Source of the DNA: an uncultured Clostridia bacterium
GTDB taxonomy: Bacteria > Bacillota > Clostridia > Oscillospirales > Ruminococcaceae
Reading direction: 5' to 3'
NCBI GenBank assembly: GCA_944386455.1
Contig: CALXBC010000011.1
Span: 1-59,714, forward strand
DNA length: 59,714 bases
Below, piece after piece: positions 7,617 through 17,120 of the stretch (position 1 is its first letter; each line of letters opens with the position of its first letter). The notes beneath the pieces are model-generated. The model saw only the letters and a list, made by a program, of their open reading frames with translations. It was not told where the DNA came from and made no database searches. Position numbers and translations under genes: made by a program.

Positions 7617-9380
7617 TCAGTAAGTTTCAAACTGAGCATAATACAGCTTTGAATAGAACCCGCCTTTTGCCATCAGTTCCTCATGCGTACCCTGTTCCTC
7701 AATATTCCCATCGCGGACGACCAGAATATTATCTGCATTCCGAATCGTGGACAGACGATGAGCAATCACAAAACAGGTTTTATCCTGCATCAGTTCCCGC
7801 ATTGCCGCCTGTATCTGCTGTTCTGTTCGGGTGTCAACGTTGGATGTCGCTTCATCCAGAATCAACATTTTACAGTCCAGCAGCATCGCCCGTGCAATTG
7901 TCAAAAGCTGTTTCTGTCCTTTTGATATATTGATGCCGTTATCGCTCAAAACAGTTTGATAGCCTTGCGGAAGACTTTCGATATAATCATGGATTTTTGC
8001 AGCCTTAGCTGCCTGTACGACTTCCTCCATCGTGGCGTTTTCTTTTCCATAAGCGATATTCTCAAAAATCGTACCATAAAACAGCCAGGTGTCCTGCAGC
8101 ACCATTGAATAGGCGCCGCGCAGGCTGTCTCTGGTCACATCATATATGTTGCTGTCATCCACATAAATAGCGCCGCTATCCGCATCGTAAAAACGCATCA
8201 GCAGATTGATAATCGTCGTTTTCCCTGCTCCTGTCGGCCCCACAATCGCGACAAGGCTGCCTTTGTCTGCCTTCATGCTGAAATGATGAATGATTGTTTT
8301 ATCAGGTGAGTATCCAAAAGAAATGTCCTTGACCAGCACCTCTCCATAGACATCATCCAGTATTTTGGCGCCTTCTGCGTCCGGTTTTTCGGGCATCTCA
8401 TCCATCAGGCGAAAGACACGCTCCGCAGCCGCAAATGCCGACTGAAGCTCTCCTATGATGTTGGCAATCTCATTGATCGGCCCCGAAAATTTACGGGAAT
8501 ACTGAACAAAAGAGGCAATCTCTCCCAGACCGATTCCGCCTTCGAGATACAACAGAGCGCCGAATACACTGACCAAAACCAGAGACATGTTGTTGATAAA
8601 ATTCACGGAGGGGCCGGAAAGTGTTCCATAATACTCCGCTTTGTTATATGCGTCTACCGCTTCCTTGTTCTTGAGATCAAACCGTGTGATAACTTCTTTT
8701 TCTCTTCCATACGCCTTTGTTGTTTTTTGTCCGCCGATCATTTCCTCCACGAAGCCATTCAGCTCCCCCAGCTTTTTGGAACGGTTTCGAAACAAAGGGC
8801 GCACCCGTTTGGTAATGAACTTGGTGAACACAATGGAAAGCGGAATGGTGACTGCAAACACCAGGACCAGTACAGGGGCAATACTCAGCATCATAGCCAG
8901 AGAAAACACCACAATGACAATGCTTTGCAGCACTTGCAGCAGGTCATTGGAAAAAGACTGATTCACTGTATCAATATCATATGAAATCACACTGATGATG
9001 TCTCCGGTTTGATAACGATCAAAAAAGCCGACCGGCAGGATCGAGAGCTTATCAAATACATCCTTGCGCATCCGGCAGATCACCTGACGGCTCAGACGGA
9101 TCATCAGCAAAGAAAGAATATAGGAAAGTACGCCGGAAAGCAGATAAAATACGGCCATCAGTCCGACATAATATAAAACCCTGGGAAAGTCCACGCTGCC
9201 ATATCCAATCCCCATCGCATCAATCGCATTTCCGGAAAGCTTTGGTCCCAGCAGTGCCAGCAGATTTCCAGACAGCATACACAACAGTGCCAAAGCAATC
9301 AGCAGCTTATGGTGGCTCAGATACTTCCACAGCCGGCCAAGCAAATATTTTTTTCTTTTTCCTGAACGGGGTTCATGCAT
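7617..9380 (-). CDS. ABC exporter half-transporter, ATPase plus permease (second subunit)
   Basis: 587 aa. An N-terminal six-helix exporter domain (about 1-330) is followed by a nucleotide-binding domain with Walker A GPTGAGKTT, signature ISKGQKQ, Walker B MLILDEATS and the H-loop IAHRLS. The signature differs slightly from the canonical LSGGQ. It overlaps the upstream gene by 8 bp and surely forms a heterodimer with it. With the MarR gene upstream this resembles LmrCD/BmrCD-type multidrug exporters; the substrate is not known. Confidence 0.9.
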   Translation of the reverse strand: MHEPRSGKRKKYLLGRLWKYLSHHKLLIALALLCMLSGNLLALLGPKLSGNAIDAMGIGYGSVDFPRVLYYVGLMAVFYLLSGVLSYILSLLMIRLSRQVICRMRKDVFDKLSILPVGFFDRYQTGDIISVISYDIDTVNQSFSNDLLQVLQSIVIVVFSLAMMLSIAPVLVLVFAVTIPLSIVFTKFITKRVRPLFRNRSKKLGELNGFVEEMIGGQKTTKAYGREKEVITRFDLKNKEAVDAYNKAEYYGTLSGPSVNFINNMSLVLVSVFGALLYLEGGIGLGEIASFVQYSRKFSGPINEIANIIGELQSAFAAAERVFRLMDEMPEKPDAEGAKILDDVYGEVLVKDISFGYSPDKTIIHHFSMKADKGSLVAIVGPTGAGKTTIINLLMRFYDADSGAIYVDDSNIYDVTRDSLRGAYSMVLQDTWLFYGTIFENIAYGKENATMEEVVQAAKAAKIHDYIESLPQGYQTVLSDNGINISKGQKQLLTIARAMLLDCKMLILDEATSNVDTRTEQQIQAAMRELMQDKTCFVIAHRLSTIRNADNILVVRDGNIEEQGTHEELMAKGGFYSKLYYAQFETY

Positions 9381-11097
9381 CCTCTGACACCTCCCCGGCT
9401 GTTCCCATCTGGCTTTCGGCGATCTCCTGATAAACCGGACAGGTTTTCATCAGCTGTGCATGCGTACCATATCCGATCATCTCTCCCCCATCCAGTATCA
9501 GGATGTGATCCGCTCCTTTAATGGAACTGATCCGCTGTGCCACAATGATAGAGGTCGTTTCTGCATGATGCCGCGCCAGCTCCCGCCGCAGGACCGCATC
9601 TGTACGATAATCCAGCGCTGAGGAAGAATCGTCCAAAATCAGAATTTCCGGATGTGCCGCCAGCGCCCGTGCAATCAGCAGTCTCTGTTTCTGCCCGCCG
9701 CTCAGATTGTTTCCTCTTGCAGAGACTGCATATTCCATCCCGCCTACCGTATGGATAAATTCTTCTGCCTGAGCTGTTTCGGCGGCCTGCTTGATTTCCT
9801 TTTCTGGGATATCCCGAAAATACCGGATATTTTCTTCGATCGTATCTGCAAAAAGGAAATCGTTTTGAAATACCACGCCAAATTTCTGTCGAAGTATTTC
9901 TGTGGGAATCGTACGGATATCACTGCCGTCTATCAGAATCCGTCCGCTGTCCGCATCATAAAACCGCATCAGCAGATTAATGATCGTGCTTTTTCCGCTG
10001 CCTGTCGCACCGATAATTCCCAGCGTTTCTCCACGCTTTAAGGCAAAGCTGATATCAGTCAGATTATTACGGATTTTTTCATAGGAAAAGCTGACCCGTT
10101 CAAACACAATACAATTTTCTGTGTTCTCCCTTTCTCCCGGAAGCACCGTCAGATCTTCCGGTGTCTGCAGCACTTCAGCGACCCGTTTGGCCGACGCTTC
10201 TCCCTTGGACCACATGACAAAAATGCGTGTAATCCCCAGCATCGCATTTAATATGATGGTAAAATAATTCAAAAAGGCAATGATAACGCCTGATGTCGTT
10301 AAGCCCGCGTTCATCCGAAAAGCTCCGACCAGCACGACCAGCGTCAGCCCCAGGTTTAAAATCAGCGTGGAACCAGGATTAGTCACAGCCATAATATTTC
10401 CCACATACTGTTCCATATCCGCCAGCTCATTGTTCACCTTGTCATATCGTTTTCGTTCATATGTAGTTTTGGATAAAGCCTTGATGACTCGCGCACCTGT
10501 AATATTTTCCTGCACGACCCGAACCATCCTGTCCAAAATCCCCTGTTGCCTGGTATACAGCGGTACGCTTTTTTTGGTGACCAAATAAACGAGCAGCGCA
10601 ATCACCGGCAGCGTTGCCACCAAAATCAGCGTCAGCCCAATGTCCATCATCAAAGTAATGATAATACCGCCTATCAGCAGAATGGGGCCGCGCACGCCAA
10701 TCCTTTGCATCCGGGCAAAAAGCTGATTCAGATTATAGGTGTCGGTGGTCAGCCGCGATATTGCAGACGGCACGGTAAATCCGTCAAGCTGTCTTGCAGA
10801 AAGATAAGTGATTTTGCTGAACAGATCATGCCGGATACGCTGTGTAATGCCGCCCGCCGACTTTGCCGCCATTCTGTTGGCGATAATATTTCCCAACAGA
10901 GCAGTCAGCGCACAAAGTGCCATAACACCGCCCCATAAAAAAATTTTTCCTTTGTCTCCGGTTGGTACAATATCATCTATGATAGTAGCCAGCACGGATG
11001 GTATCAGCAATTCCATGATTGACGCAATGAATTTGATTGTCAATGTCACAGAGATATAAGCGAAGAAGGGGCGAATATATTTGATGAGAGCCCTCAT
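9373..11097 (-). CDS. ABC exporter half-transporter, ATPase plus permease (first subunit)
   Basis: 574 aa. Membrane domain with ATP-binding domain: Walker A GATGSGKST, signature LSGGQKQR, Walker B ILILDDSSSALD. The residue after Walker B is Asp rather than Glu, the mark of a degenerate catalytic site that is common in one partner of heterodimeric exporters. The partner gene at 7617-9380 keeps Glu (LDEATS). GGGAGG lies upstream of the ATG. The gene follows directly on the MarR regulator, so the three form one operon. Confidence 0.9.
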   Translation of the reverse strand: MRALIKYIRPFFAYISVTLTIKFIASIMELLIPSVLATIIDDIVPTGDKGKIFLWGGVMALCALTALLGNIIANRMAAKSAGGITQRIRHDLFSKITYLSARQLDGFTVPSAISRLTTDTYNLNQLFARMQRIGVRGPILLIGGIIITLMMDIGLTLILVATLPVIALLVYLVTKKSVPLYTRQQGILDRMVRVVQENITGARVIKALSKTTYERKRYDKVNNELADMEQYVGNIMAVTNPGSTLILNLGLTLVVLVGAFRMNAGLTTSGVIIAFLNYFTIILNAMLGITRIFVMWSKGEASAKRVAEVLQTPEDLTVLPGERENTENCIVFERVSFSYEKIRNNLTDISFALKRGETLGIIGATGSGKSTIINLLMRFYDADSGRILIDGSDIRTIPTEILRQKFGVVFQNDFLFADTIEENIRYFRDIPEKEIKQAAETAQAEEFIHTVGGMEYAVSARGNNLSGGQKQRLLIARALAAHPEILILDDSSSALDYRTDAVLRRELARHHAETTSIIVAQRISSIKGADHILILDGGEMIGYGTHAQLMKTCPVYQEIAESQMGTAGEVSEDA

Positions 11098-11553
11098 TTA
11101 TTCTTCCTCCCCGAAACTGCTGATCCGGCCGTTTTCAAGGTATTCCGCCGCTCTGATTTTCATTTTTTCCAGCATGGAAAAAAGAATTCCCTTCTCATTA
11201 TCATCCAGTTCGGCCGTGATATAACGGCTCCATTCCCGTAACACCCTGCGCACCTGCGGATAGGACTGTTCTGCCCTCTCAGTCGGATATACTGCAATAA
11301 CCCGCCGATCCTTTTCATCCGCCTCTCTCCTGACAAAGCCGCTTTCCTCCAACTGCGCAAGCTGGCGGGCAACAGTACTCTTGTTGACGCAAATAAGCTT
11401 TGCCAGCTGTTCCTGGGAAACTCCGGGCTGTCTGCATACGTTCAAAATATAGCTGTACTGGCAGCCCGTCAGTCCCAGCGGTGCCAGCTGGTCAGTACGA
11501 TACTGTTCGGCGCAGCGGGCAATCTGATTGATATTTTTCATTAAGCCCGGCAT
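11098..11553 (-). CDS. MarR-family transcriptional regulator
   Basis: 151 aa winged-helix repressor. The core reads LGLTGCQYSYILNVCRQPG, VNKSTVARQLAQLEESGF (recognition helix) and RRVIAVYPTERA (wing). It is the first gene of the ABC exporter operon and probably autoregulates it, because a 22-bp palindrome overlaps the operon promoter just upstream. AAAGGAG precedes the ATG. The inducer cannot be told from the sequence. Confidence 0.9.
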   Translation of the reverse strand: MPGLMKNINQIARCAEQYRTDQLAPLGLTGCQYSYILNVCRQPGVSQEQLAKLICVNKSTVARQLAQLEESGFVRREADEKDRRVIAVYPTERAEQSYPQVRRVLREWSRYITAELDDNEKGILFSMLEKMKIRAAEYLENGRISSFGEEE

Positions 11554-11573
11554 AAATTTTTGTCTCCTTTATT

Positions 11574-11621
11574 AATAGTTGCACATGCAACTATTATATC
11601 GCTTTTTCCCTCAGTTGTAAA
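11574..11621 (-). promoter_or_regulatory. Promoter and MarR operator of the exporter operon
   Basis: On the minus strand TTTACA (11616-11621) and TATAAT (11593-11598) are 17 bp apart. A perfect palindrome with 10-bp arms around 2 bp (11574-11595) begins in the -10 box and covers the start site. The arms contain AGTTGCA, as in many MarR-family operators, which fits repression by the adjacent MarR gene product. Confidence 0.75.
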
Positions 11622-11647
11622 CTATTATTTAATATATTAAAAATAAG

Positions 11648-11926
11648 CCGTCTAAATGACGGCTTCAGTCTGTCGAAAAAAGGGTAAAAAAACAAAAAAT
11701 CGTCACGCAGGCGGACATGCGCCGCCAGGAAAGCGAAGCTTTACAAATGACACACACAAGAGAAAACCGGCGGTGAGCAGAGGCAAAGCCTCCTGTGGAG
11801 CCGGTTTTCGACTGAAAAGGGGGAATCGGGGGAAAAAGCAGAACAAGGCTTTGCCGCAGTGATTGTGTTTGTCCCTCGAGAGTGTGTCGATTTTTAGACA
11901 CGCTCAAGCCGTCTAAATGACGGCCT
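11648..11926 (-). repeat. Structured repeat, copy 1, with flanking identical stem-loops
   Basis: The core (about 11665-11907) is nearly identical to copy 3 (59317-59564, opposite orientation) and clearly related to copy 2 (53294-53523). It contains a compound hairpin around ACCGGC/GCCGGT, a GGCGG/CCGCC hairpin and ends that share TGTCGAAAAAAG-like inverted termini. The same small stem-loop (GCCGTC, loop of 5, GACGGC) is present on both sides, as if the target hairpin had been duplicated on insertion. No convincing protein is encoded. It is probably a non-autonomous mobile element (MITE) or a structured RNA. Confidence 0.75.
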
Positions 11927-11931
11927 AAAAC

Positions 11932-12213
11932 TTATATCAGATTAATAATAAGAATAAGAACAGACACCAGGAGACCGAATGCGCCTATCACCAGCCATTT
12001 TTTATCTCCGGTTGTAAAATGGATTCCCGCCCCCGGAAAAATCAATACAAACGGGGCCAATACCGCCAGCCATTTCGGGGCAAAATTTTGCAGGTTTCCT
12101 GACGCTCCAACCTGCATCGCCACACGGTCCGGCAAAACAAAGTATTCAATGACAGCGAGTATGATGCCAACCGCTACAATCACAATATCGAGAATCCTGC
12201 TTTTCTCTTTCAT
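11932..12213 (-). CDS. DUF1648-like small membrane protein
   Basis: 93 aa with three predicted membrane helices. The stretch LPDRVAMQVGASGNLQNFAP matches the DUF1648 signature (found in SdpI-like proteins) in which a helix is followed by a small conserved loop. It may be a reduced SdpI relative, but no immunity role can be assigned. It lies directly beside repeat copy 1. Confidence 0.65.
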   Translation of the reverse strand: MKEKSRILDIVIVAVGIILAVIEYFVLPDRVAMQVGASGNLQNFAPKWLAVLAPFVLIFPGAGIHFTTGDKKWLVIGAFGLLVSVLILIINLI

Positions 12214-12257
12214 TTTTCAAGCATCCCTTTGAACCGATGAATCCTGCGGCTTTGATT

Positions 12258-12506
12258 TTATTCCAGTGCTTTTTTCAGAGCAGCGGCAAGCTGTGCAGGA
12301 CATGATGTGGATTTAAAGCCGCAACGGATATTTTCCAGTTTCGGGATGACGTCCGTCGCTTTCTGTCCTACTGCCAATGCGGCCACCCCCTGCGTATTAC
12401 CGCTGCATCCGCCCACAAACCGAATGCTGCTGATCACGCCATTGTCATCAAGTTCCAAAATTATCTCCCTGGAACAAACGCCTTTCGGCTGGTAAGTAAA
12501 AGTCAT
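12258..12506 (-). CDS. TSCPD domain protein (TIGR03905 type)
   Basis: About 82 aa. It has the conserved Cys positions of the TIGR03905 family: GVCSREI, GGCSGN, RCGFKSTSCPAQLA. The TSCPD motif is also found at the C-terminus of some ribonucleotide reductases; this stand-alone family has no proven role. The ATG at 12506 is preferred because GAAGGGAA lies 8 bases upstream; the ATG at 12512 would be too close. Confidence 0.8.
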   Translation of the reverse strand: MTFTYQPKGVCSREIILELDDNGVISSIRFVGGCSGNTQGVAALAVGQKATDVIPKLENIRCGFKSTSCPAQLAAALKKALE

Positions 12507-12558
12507 ATCCATTTCCCTTCGGCATCATGCAGTCCAACGGATGCCGCCTTTCTGTTTC

Positions 12559-13731
12559 TTACTGACGTGCCAGTCCCATTTGCAAAGCTGTGTCAGATAC
12601 AGCTTTTGCAACTGCATCAGCCACGCGCCTGTCAAACGGATCAGGCAGGATATATTCCGGGCAAAGCGCATTGTCATCGACCAGCCCGGCGATCCCGCTT
12701 GCAGCTGCAAGCTTCATTTCGTCGTTAATGGCAGCAGCCCTTACCGCAAGTGCTCCCTTAAAGATGCCCGGAAACGCCAGCAGATTATTGATCTGATTTG
12801 GAAAATCACTGCGCCCGGTACCAACAATGAAGGCACCGCCAGCCAAAGCCTCTTCCGGCATGATTTCGGGGGTCGGATTCGCCATGGCAAATACAATTGG
12901 CTTTTCCGACATGCTGCGCACCATCTCGGCGGTCACCATATTCGGACGGGAAACCCCGATAAAGACGTCGGCGCCTTTCATGGCTTCCGCAAGCGTCCCT
13001 CTTATACCGAGTTTATTCGTCATTCCGACAACGGCCTTTTGCTCCGCATCATTGCGCGGACAGCCCTCATACAGCGCGCCGTCACGATCACACAAAATCA
13101 AATTTCCGATCCCCATTTGAAGCAGCAGCCGCGCAATTGCCAGTCCGGCCGCTCCGGGGCCGTTAATCACAGCCGTGATATTATCGATCCGTTTGCCTGC
13201 CAGCTTTAACGCATTTGTCAAAGCCGCCCCCACCACGATCGCCGTTCCGTGCTGATCATCATGAAAAACGGGAATATCCAGACGTTCCTTCAGCTTGCGC
13301 TCAATTTCAAAGCAGAGAGGCGCTGCGATATCTTCCAAATTAATCCCGCCGAAACTGTATGAAATCAGTTCAACGGCATGAACAAATTCTTCCGGGTCCT
13401 TCGATCTGATACAGATCGGGATTGCGTCTACTCCGCCAAATTCTTTAAACAGCGCACATTTTCCTTCCATAACCGGCATTGAAGCCAAAGGGCCAATATC
13501 GCCCAGCCCAAGAACAGCTGTACCGTTGGTAATAACGGCCACAAGATTGCCGCGGCGCGTCATGGAATAAGAAAGAGACGGATTCTTTTCGATTTCCAGG
13601 CATGGCTGTGCTACCCCTGGCGTATAGGCAACAGAAAGATCATCCTTATTGGCAATCCTGACCCTGGAGACGACTTCTATTTTTCCCTGCCAATTCAGAT
13701 GTTCTCTAACTGCTTTTTCTTTTACATCCAT
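12559..13731 (-). CDS. Malic enzyme (NAD(P)-dependent, short bacterial type)
   Basis: About 390 aa. It oxidatively decarboxylates malate to pyruvate. Motifs: YTPGVAQPC, TNGTAVLGLGDIG, FHDDQHGTAIV (metal binding) and the nucleotide-binding GPGAAGLAIARLL. The length fits the small bacterial form without a phosphotransacetylase extension. GAGGGG is 9 bases before the ATG at 13731 and only 3 before the ATG at 13737, so the former is chosen. The PHP gene lies just upstream on the same strand and may be co-transcribed. Confidence 0.92.
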   Translation of the reverse strand: MDVKEKAVREHLNWQGKIEVVSRVRIANKDDLSVAYTPGVAQPCLEIEKNPSLSYSMTRRGNLVAVITNGTAVLGLGDIGPLASMPVMEGKCALFKEFGGVDAIPICIRSKDPEEFVHAVELISYSFGGINLEDIAAPLCFEIERKLKERLDIPVFHDDQHGTAIVVGAALTNALKLAGKRIDNITAVINGPGAAGLAIARLLLQMGIGNLILCDRDGALYEGCPRNDAEQKAVVGMTNKLGIRGTLAEAMKGADVFIGVSRPNMVTAEMVRSMSEKPIVFAMANPTPEIMPEEALAGGAFIVGTGRSDFPNQINNLLAFPGIFKGALAVRAAAINDEMKLAAASGIAGLVDDNALCPEYILPDPFDRRVADAVAKAVSDTALQMGLARQ

Positions 13732-13761
13732 GTCCATCTTCCCCTCGACTGCAAAACTAAC

Positions 13762-14607
13762 TCAAATCCCCCTGCGGCGCTGTTCACTCAATTCAAACAG
13801 AGCGTCAATCGACTCCTGTGGTGTTGTGCACTTGCCAATATTGGCGGGACGGGAGCCGTACATGCCATGAAAGTCAGACCCGCCGGTTTTAATGAGACCA
13901 TATTGATCACACAATGCAGCTAAATAATCCACATGATCCTGCAAAGCCTTGCCATGCCAAACCTCGATACCGTCCAGCCGCTTTTCCTCCACAAGCTCTT
14001 TCACCAAATCAAAGCTGTCATATACCGCAGGATGAGCAAAAACTGTGATTCCGCCCGCAGAACGAATCAGATCAATCACATCACGAACATCCGGGTATTT
14101 AGTTTCGACATAGCAGCTTCCGTTTTTGGGAGAAAACAGCGTATCGTAAAGCCCTCCATAGATCCCGGTCGAGTATCCGGCGTCCATAAGCGCATGCATG
14201 ATATGCTGCTTATAAATGCTTTTACTGCTGGCAGAATATTTTGTAATATTCTCAGGCCCGATCGGAAACAGCTTCATCACCCGTTTGACCATTTCATTGC
14301 CTGATTTTTTACGCGCATCGCAGATCCTGACGCACATTCCCTCCAGCCGATCGGGCTTTAACGGCAGATAACATAAAATATGTGCGCGTCTGTTTCTGTG
14401 GTAATCATACGCAGAGAATTCCACGGCAGGTATTACCTGGACGCCATATCGCTCCCCAACGATTTTAGAACGTGAATGAGATGACATTGTGTCATGGTCG
14501 GTAATCGCCACAAAGTCCAAGCCCATTCTTTTGGACATTGCAATGATATCCTCGATCCCCTGAGAGCCGTCCGAAAGTTTACTGTGGCAGTGCAGATCGC
14601 CTTTCAT
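13762..14607 (-). CDS. PHP-domain phosphoesterase (TrpH/YciV-like)
   Basis: 281 aa. N-terminal PHP motif DLHCHSKLSDG, then ITDHDT and a later HPAVYDS and GGSDFHG, which are the metal ligands of PHP hydrolases. Related proteins hydrolyse 3',5'-nucleoside bisphosphates or trim RNA ends. The start at 14607 is preferred because the upstream ATG (14622) is itself part of the GGAGG ribosome site. The C-terminus ends close to the malic enzyme start. Confidence 0.85.
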   Translation of the reverse strand: MKGDLHCHSKLSDGSQGIEDIIAMSKRMGLDFVAITDHDTMSSHSRSKIVGERYGVQVIPAVEFSAYDYHRNRRAHILCYLPLKPDRLEGMCVRICDARKKSGNEMVKRVMKLFPIGPENITKYSASSKSIYKQHIMHALMDAGYSTGIYGGLYDTLFSPKNGSCYVETKYPDVRDVIDLIRSAGGITVFAHPAVYDSFDLVKELVEEKRLDGIEVWHGKALQDHVDYLAALCDQYGLIKTGGSDFHGMYGSRPANIGKCTTPQESIDALFELSEQRRRGI

Positions 14608-14734
14608 ATTTGCTTCCTCCATCTAACCCGCTTTAAAAACGGAAAAATTATAATTCTGCCGTCACTTTAATGTACAAGGCTGACTGGAAAACATAAGAGA
14701 AACGATTGGGATTTTTTAAAAAACAAGCGATATA

Positions 14735-14763
14735 ATTATACACTATTTTTTTTATAAATTCAA
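14735..14763 (-). promoter_or_regulatory. Promoter upstream of the PHP and malic enzyme genes
   Basis: Minus-strand TTGAAT (14758-14763) and TATAAT (14735-14740) with a 17-bp spacer lie 128 bp before the PHP start, in an AT-rich intergenic region. Confidence 0.55.
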
Positions 14764-14887
14764 GTAATATTTAGTCGAACCCTCAATTTTCATTTTCAAG
14801 GATACCATAATGTTTCTGATATTTTCTCAAGGTTTTATGGACAAATAGTCTCCGATTAAATTAAAATAAAAAAATTGTAAAATTTTG

Positions 14888-14916
14888 TTGTAATACGAAC
14901 GAAAAATCTTTATAAT
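14888..14916 (+). promoter_or_regulatory. Promoter upstream of the DUF1846 gene
   Basis: TTGTAA (14888-14893) and TATAAT (14911-14916) are spaced by 17 bp, 67 bp before the predicted start. The 14608-14983 gap otherwise holds only the divergent promoters and AT-rich sequence. Confidence 0.55.
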
Positions 14917-14983
14917 AAAAAATGTATGAATTTGCTTCAAGTGGGACCGGAACAGTAGTGGTGTCCAGAAAGGAATGTTTAAC

Positions 14984-16471
14984 GTGAACAAGATTGGATT
15001 TGACAACGACAAGTATCTTAAAACGCAGTCTGAACAGATTCTGAAACGGATTGGGCAATTCGGAAACAAACTGTATCTGGAGTTCGGCGGAAAGCTGTTC
15101 GACGATTTTCACGCCTCCCGCGTGTTGCCCGGCTTTGCACCGGACAGTAAAATCAAAATGCTGCTGCAGCTGGCGGATCAGGCAGAAATCATCATCGTCA
15201 TCAACGCTACAGATATCGAAAAAAGTAAAATCCGCGGTGATCTTGGCATTACTTATGATTTAGACGTTCTTCGTTTAATCGACGCCTTCCGCGACTGCGG
15301 CTTGTACGTAGGAAGCGTTGTCATTTCCCAGTATTCTGGTCAAACCGTAGTAGACAATTTCAAAAAGAGACTTGAAAGTCTTAAAATCAAAGTATACCTT
15401 CACTATCCAATCGACGGATATCCCAGCAATATTCCGCTAATTGTCAGTGATGACGGATACGGGAAAAACGAATATATTGAAACAACAAGACCGCTTGTTG
15501 TCGTGACCGCTCCCGGCCCTGGCAGCGGAAAAATGGCGACCTGTCTTTCGCAGCTGTATCACGAATACAAGCGCGGTGTCAGAGCCGGTTATGCAAAATT
15601 TGAGACTTTTCCGATCTGGAATCTGCCGCTGACCCATCCCGTCAATCTTGCATACGAAGCTGCTACAGCGGATTTAAACGATGTTAACATGATTGATCCG
15701 TTTCATCTGGAAGCCTATGGAAAAACCGCTGTCAATTACAACAGGGATGTTGAAGTTTTTCCGATTTTAAATGCTATTTTTGAAAAGATCACCGGAAAAA
15801 GCCCCTATCATTCCCCCACAGACATGGGCGTCAATATGGCGGGAAACTGTATCGTCGATGATAACGTCGTACGAGAAGCATCAAAACAGGAAATCATCCG
15901 CCGTTACTATCAGGCAATGTGCGAACAGCGGCAGGGACGTACCAGTACAGAAGAAATCTATAAAATCGAATTACTGATGAATAAAGCTGGAATCACGATA
16001 GCAGACCGCAAGGTTGCAGCTACCGCCATGCAAAAAGCAGAGGAAACGCAGATGCCTGCTGCCGCTATTCAACTGCCGGATGGTGTAATTGTAACCGGAA
16101 AGACTTCTTCTCTTCTCGGAGCATCGTCTGCAGCCCTTCTAAATGCCTTGAAGCATCTTGGCAGCATTGGTCATGATTCCCATTTGATTTCCCCCACCAT
16201 TATAGAACCAATCCAGCATCTGAAGACGGAACACCTTGGAAATCATAATCCAAGGCTGCATACCGATGAAATTCTAATTGCGCTGACCATCAGCGCTGCA
16301 ACCGATCCGCTGGCCGAACTGGCAATGCAGCAGCTCGACAAACTCAAAGGATGCGAAGCGCATTCTTCTGTTATTCTATCCCAGGTGGACGAAGTCACTT
16401 TCCGGAAGCTGGGGATCAACCTTACTTGCGAGCCACGATATCAAACCAAAAAACTCTATCACAAAAAATAG
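14984..16471 (+). CDS. DUF1846 family protein
   Basis: About 495 aa, the usual length of the family. It starts with NKIGFDNDKYLKTQSEQI and contains APGPGSGKMATCLSQLYHE (a nucleotide-binding-like loop) and the DMGVNMAGNCI region, all typical of DUF1846. Structures of this family show a P-loop-like fold, but no reaction is established. The GTG at 14984 is favoured because AAAGGA lies 9 bases upstream and family members begin at this point; the ATG at 14975 adds only three residues. Confidence 0.85.
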   Translation: MNKIGFDNDKYLKTQSEQILKRIGQFGNKLYLEFGGKLFDDFHASRVLPGFAPDSKIKMLLQLADQAEIIIVINATDIEKSKIRGDLGITYDLDVLRLIDAFRDCGLYVGSVVISQYSGQTVVDNFKKRLESLKIKVYLHYPIDGYPSNIPLIVSDDGYGKNEYIETTRPLVVVTAPGPGSGKMATCLSQLYHEYKRGVRAGYAKFETFPIWNLPLTHPVNLAYEAATADLNDVNMIDPFHLEAYGKTAVNYNRDVEVFPILNAIFEKITGKSPYHSPTDMGVNMAGNCIVDDNVVREASKQEIIRRYYQAMCEQRQGRTSTEEIYKIELLMNKAGITIADRKVAATAMQKAEETQMPAAAIQLPDGVIVTGKTSSLLGASSAALLNALKHLGSIGHDSHLISPTIIEPIQHLKTEHLGNHNPRLHTDEILIALTISAATDPLAELAMQQLDKLKGCEAHSSVILSQVDEVTFRKLGINLTCEPRYQTKKLYHKK

Positions 16472-16652
16472 TAACGCCGTCAACAGCGTACAGCATGATG
16501 GATAAAAAGTGCAGATTTGTGACGGATTAAATATAACATTGGGTGAGTTTTTTCGACTCAGAAATTTGATAATTTAGAGCAGGAGATCCAGTAAGTGAAA
16601 ACGCAGTTTTTGTCGTATCATTATCTGTGACTAAAATGCTGAGGTGAAAAAA

Positions 16653-17066
16653 TTGCGTGAAAAAACACAGCGTCGGGCTGTTTTGAGCTTTTCCTGTGCT
16701 GTTTTGCTGTGTCTGGTGATATTTATTTGTAAGGATACACCTGGGTTGTATCCGGCTGCGACAACTTGTTCGGTTTGGACAGGTTCAAAACATGAATCAT
16801 TGGTATCTGCTTCTTCAGAATATAAAGAAATATCAGAGACCGCAGAAAGTGGAAATCAGTTCCATAATAGTGAAAAAGTCAACATCAACACGGCTTCCTG
16901 GGAAGAATTGACTGCTTTAGATGGAATCGGGGACGTACTTGCAAAACGGATTGTTGCATACAGGGAACAAAACGGCCCGTTTTCATCAGCGGAAGAACTG
17001 ATGGATGTTTCCGGGATCGGGGAGAAAAAGTTTCAGGCTATCAGGGAACAAATTACGGTTTCATAA
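16653..17066 (+). CDS. ComEA-like helix-hairpin-helix DNA-binding protein
   Basis: About 137 aa. An N-terminal membrane anchor (residues about 10-25) is followed by a polar linker and a C-terminal helix-hairpin-helix pair (VNINTASWEELTALDGIGD, then LMDVSGIGEKKFQAI). This is the ComEA DNA-binding module; the SLBB domain of the longer form is missing. It could bind incoming DNA at the cell surface, but no other competence gene is nearby. TTG at 16653 is preferred, since GAGGTG at 16641-16646 is its ribosome site and covers the GTG at 16644. Confidence 0.8.
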   Translation: MREKTQRRAVLSFSCAVLLCLVIFICKDTPGLYPAATTCSVWTGSKHESLVSASSEYKEISETAESGNQFHNSEKVNINTASWEELTALDGIGDVLAKRIVAYREQNGPFSSAEELMDVSGIGEKKFQAIREQITVS

Positions 17067-17079
17067 TTTTAAGAGTAAA

Positions 17080-17120
17080 AACCGCCTGACGTGTATTTTG
17101 GCACGTCAGGCGGTTAGTTT
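17080..17120. terminator. Bidirectional terminator
   Basis: A perfect 14-bp GC-rich stem (17080-17093 with 17102-17115) separates the converging ComEA-like and anti-sigma genes, with short T-rich tails on both strands. Confidence 0.75.

Noticed and set aside
11656..11862. Basic ~68-aa open frame inside repeat copy 1 (and related frames in copy 3)
   Set aside because: The frame is not kept among copies; differences change residues and shift the frame, and the sequence is explained by hairpins.
12541..13209. 222-aa open frame on the plus strand over the malic enzyme gene
   Set aside because: Antisense shadow of a well-conserved enzyme; no ribosome site or recognisable domain.
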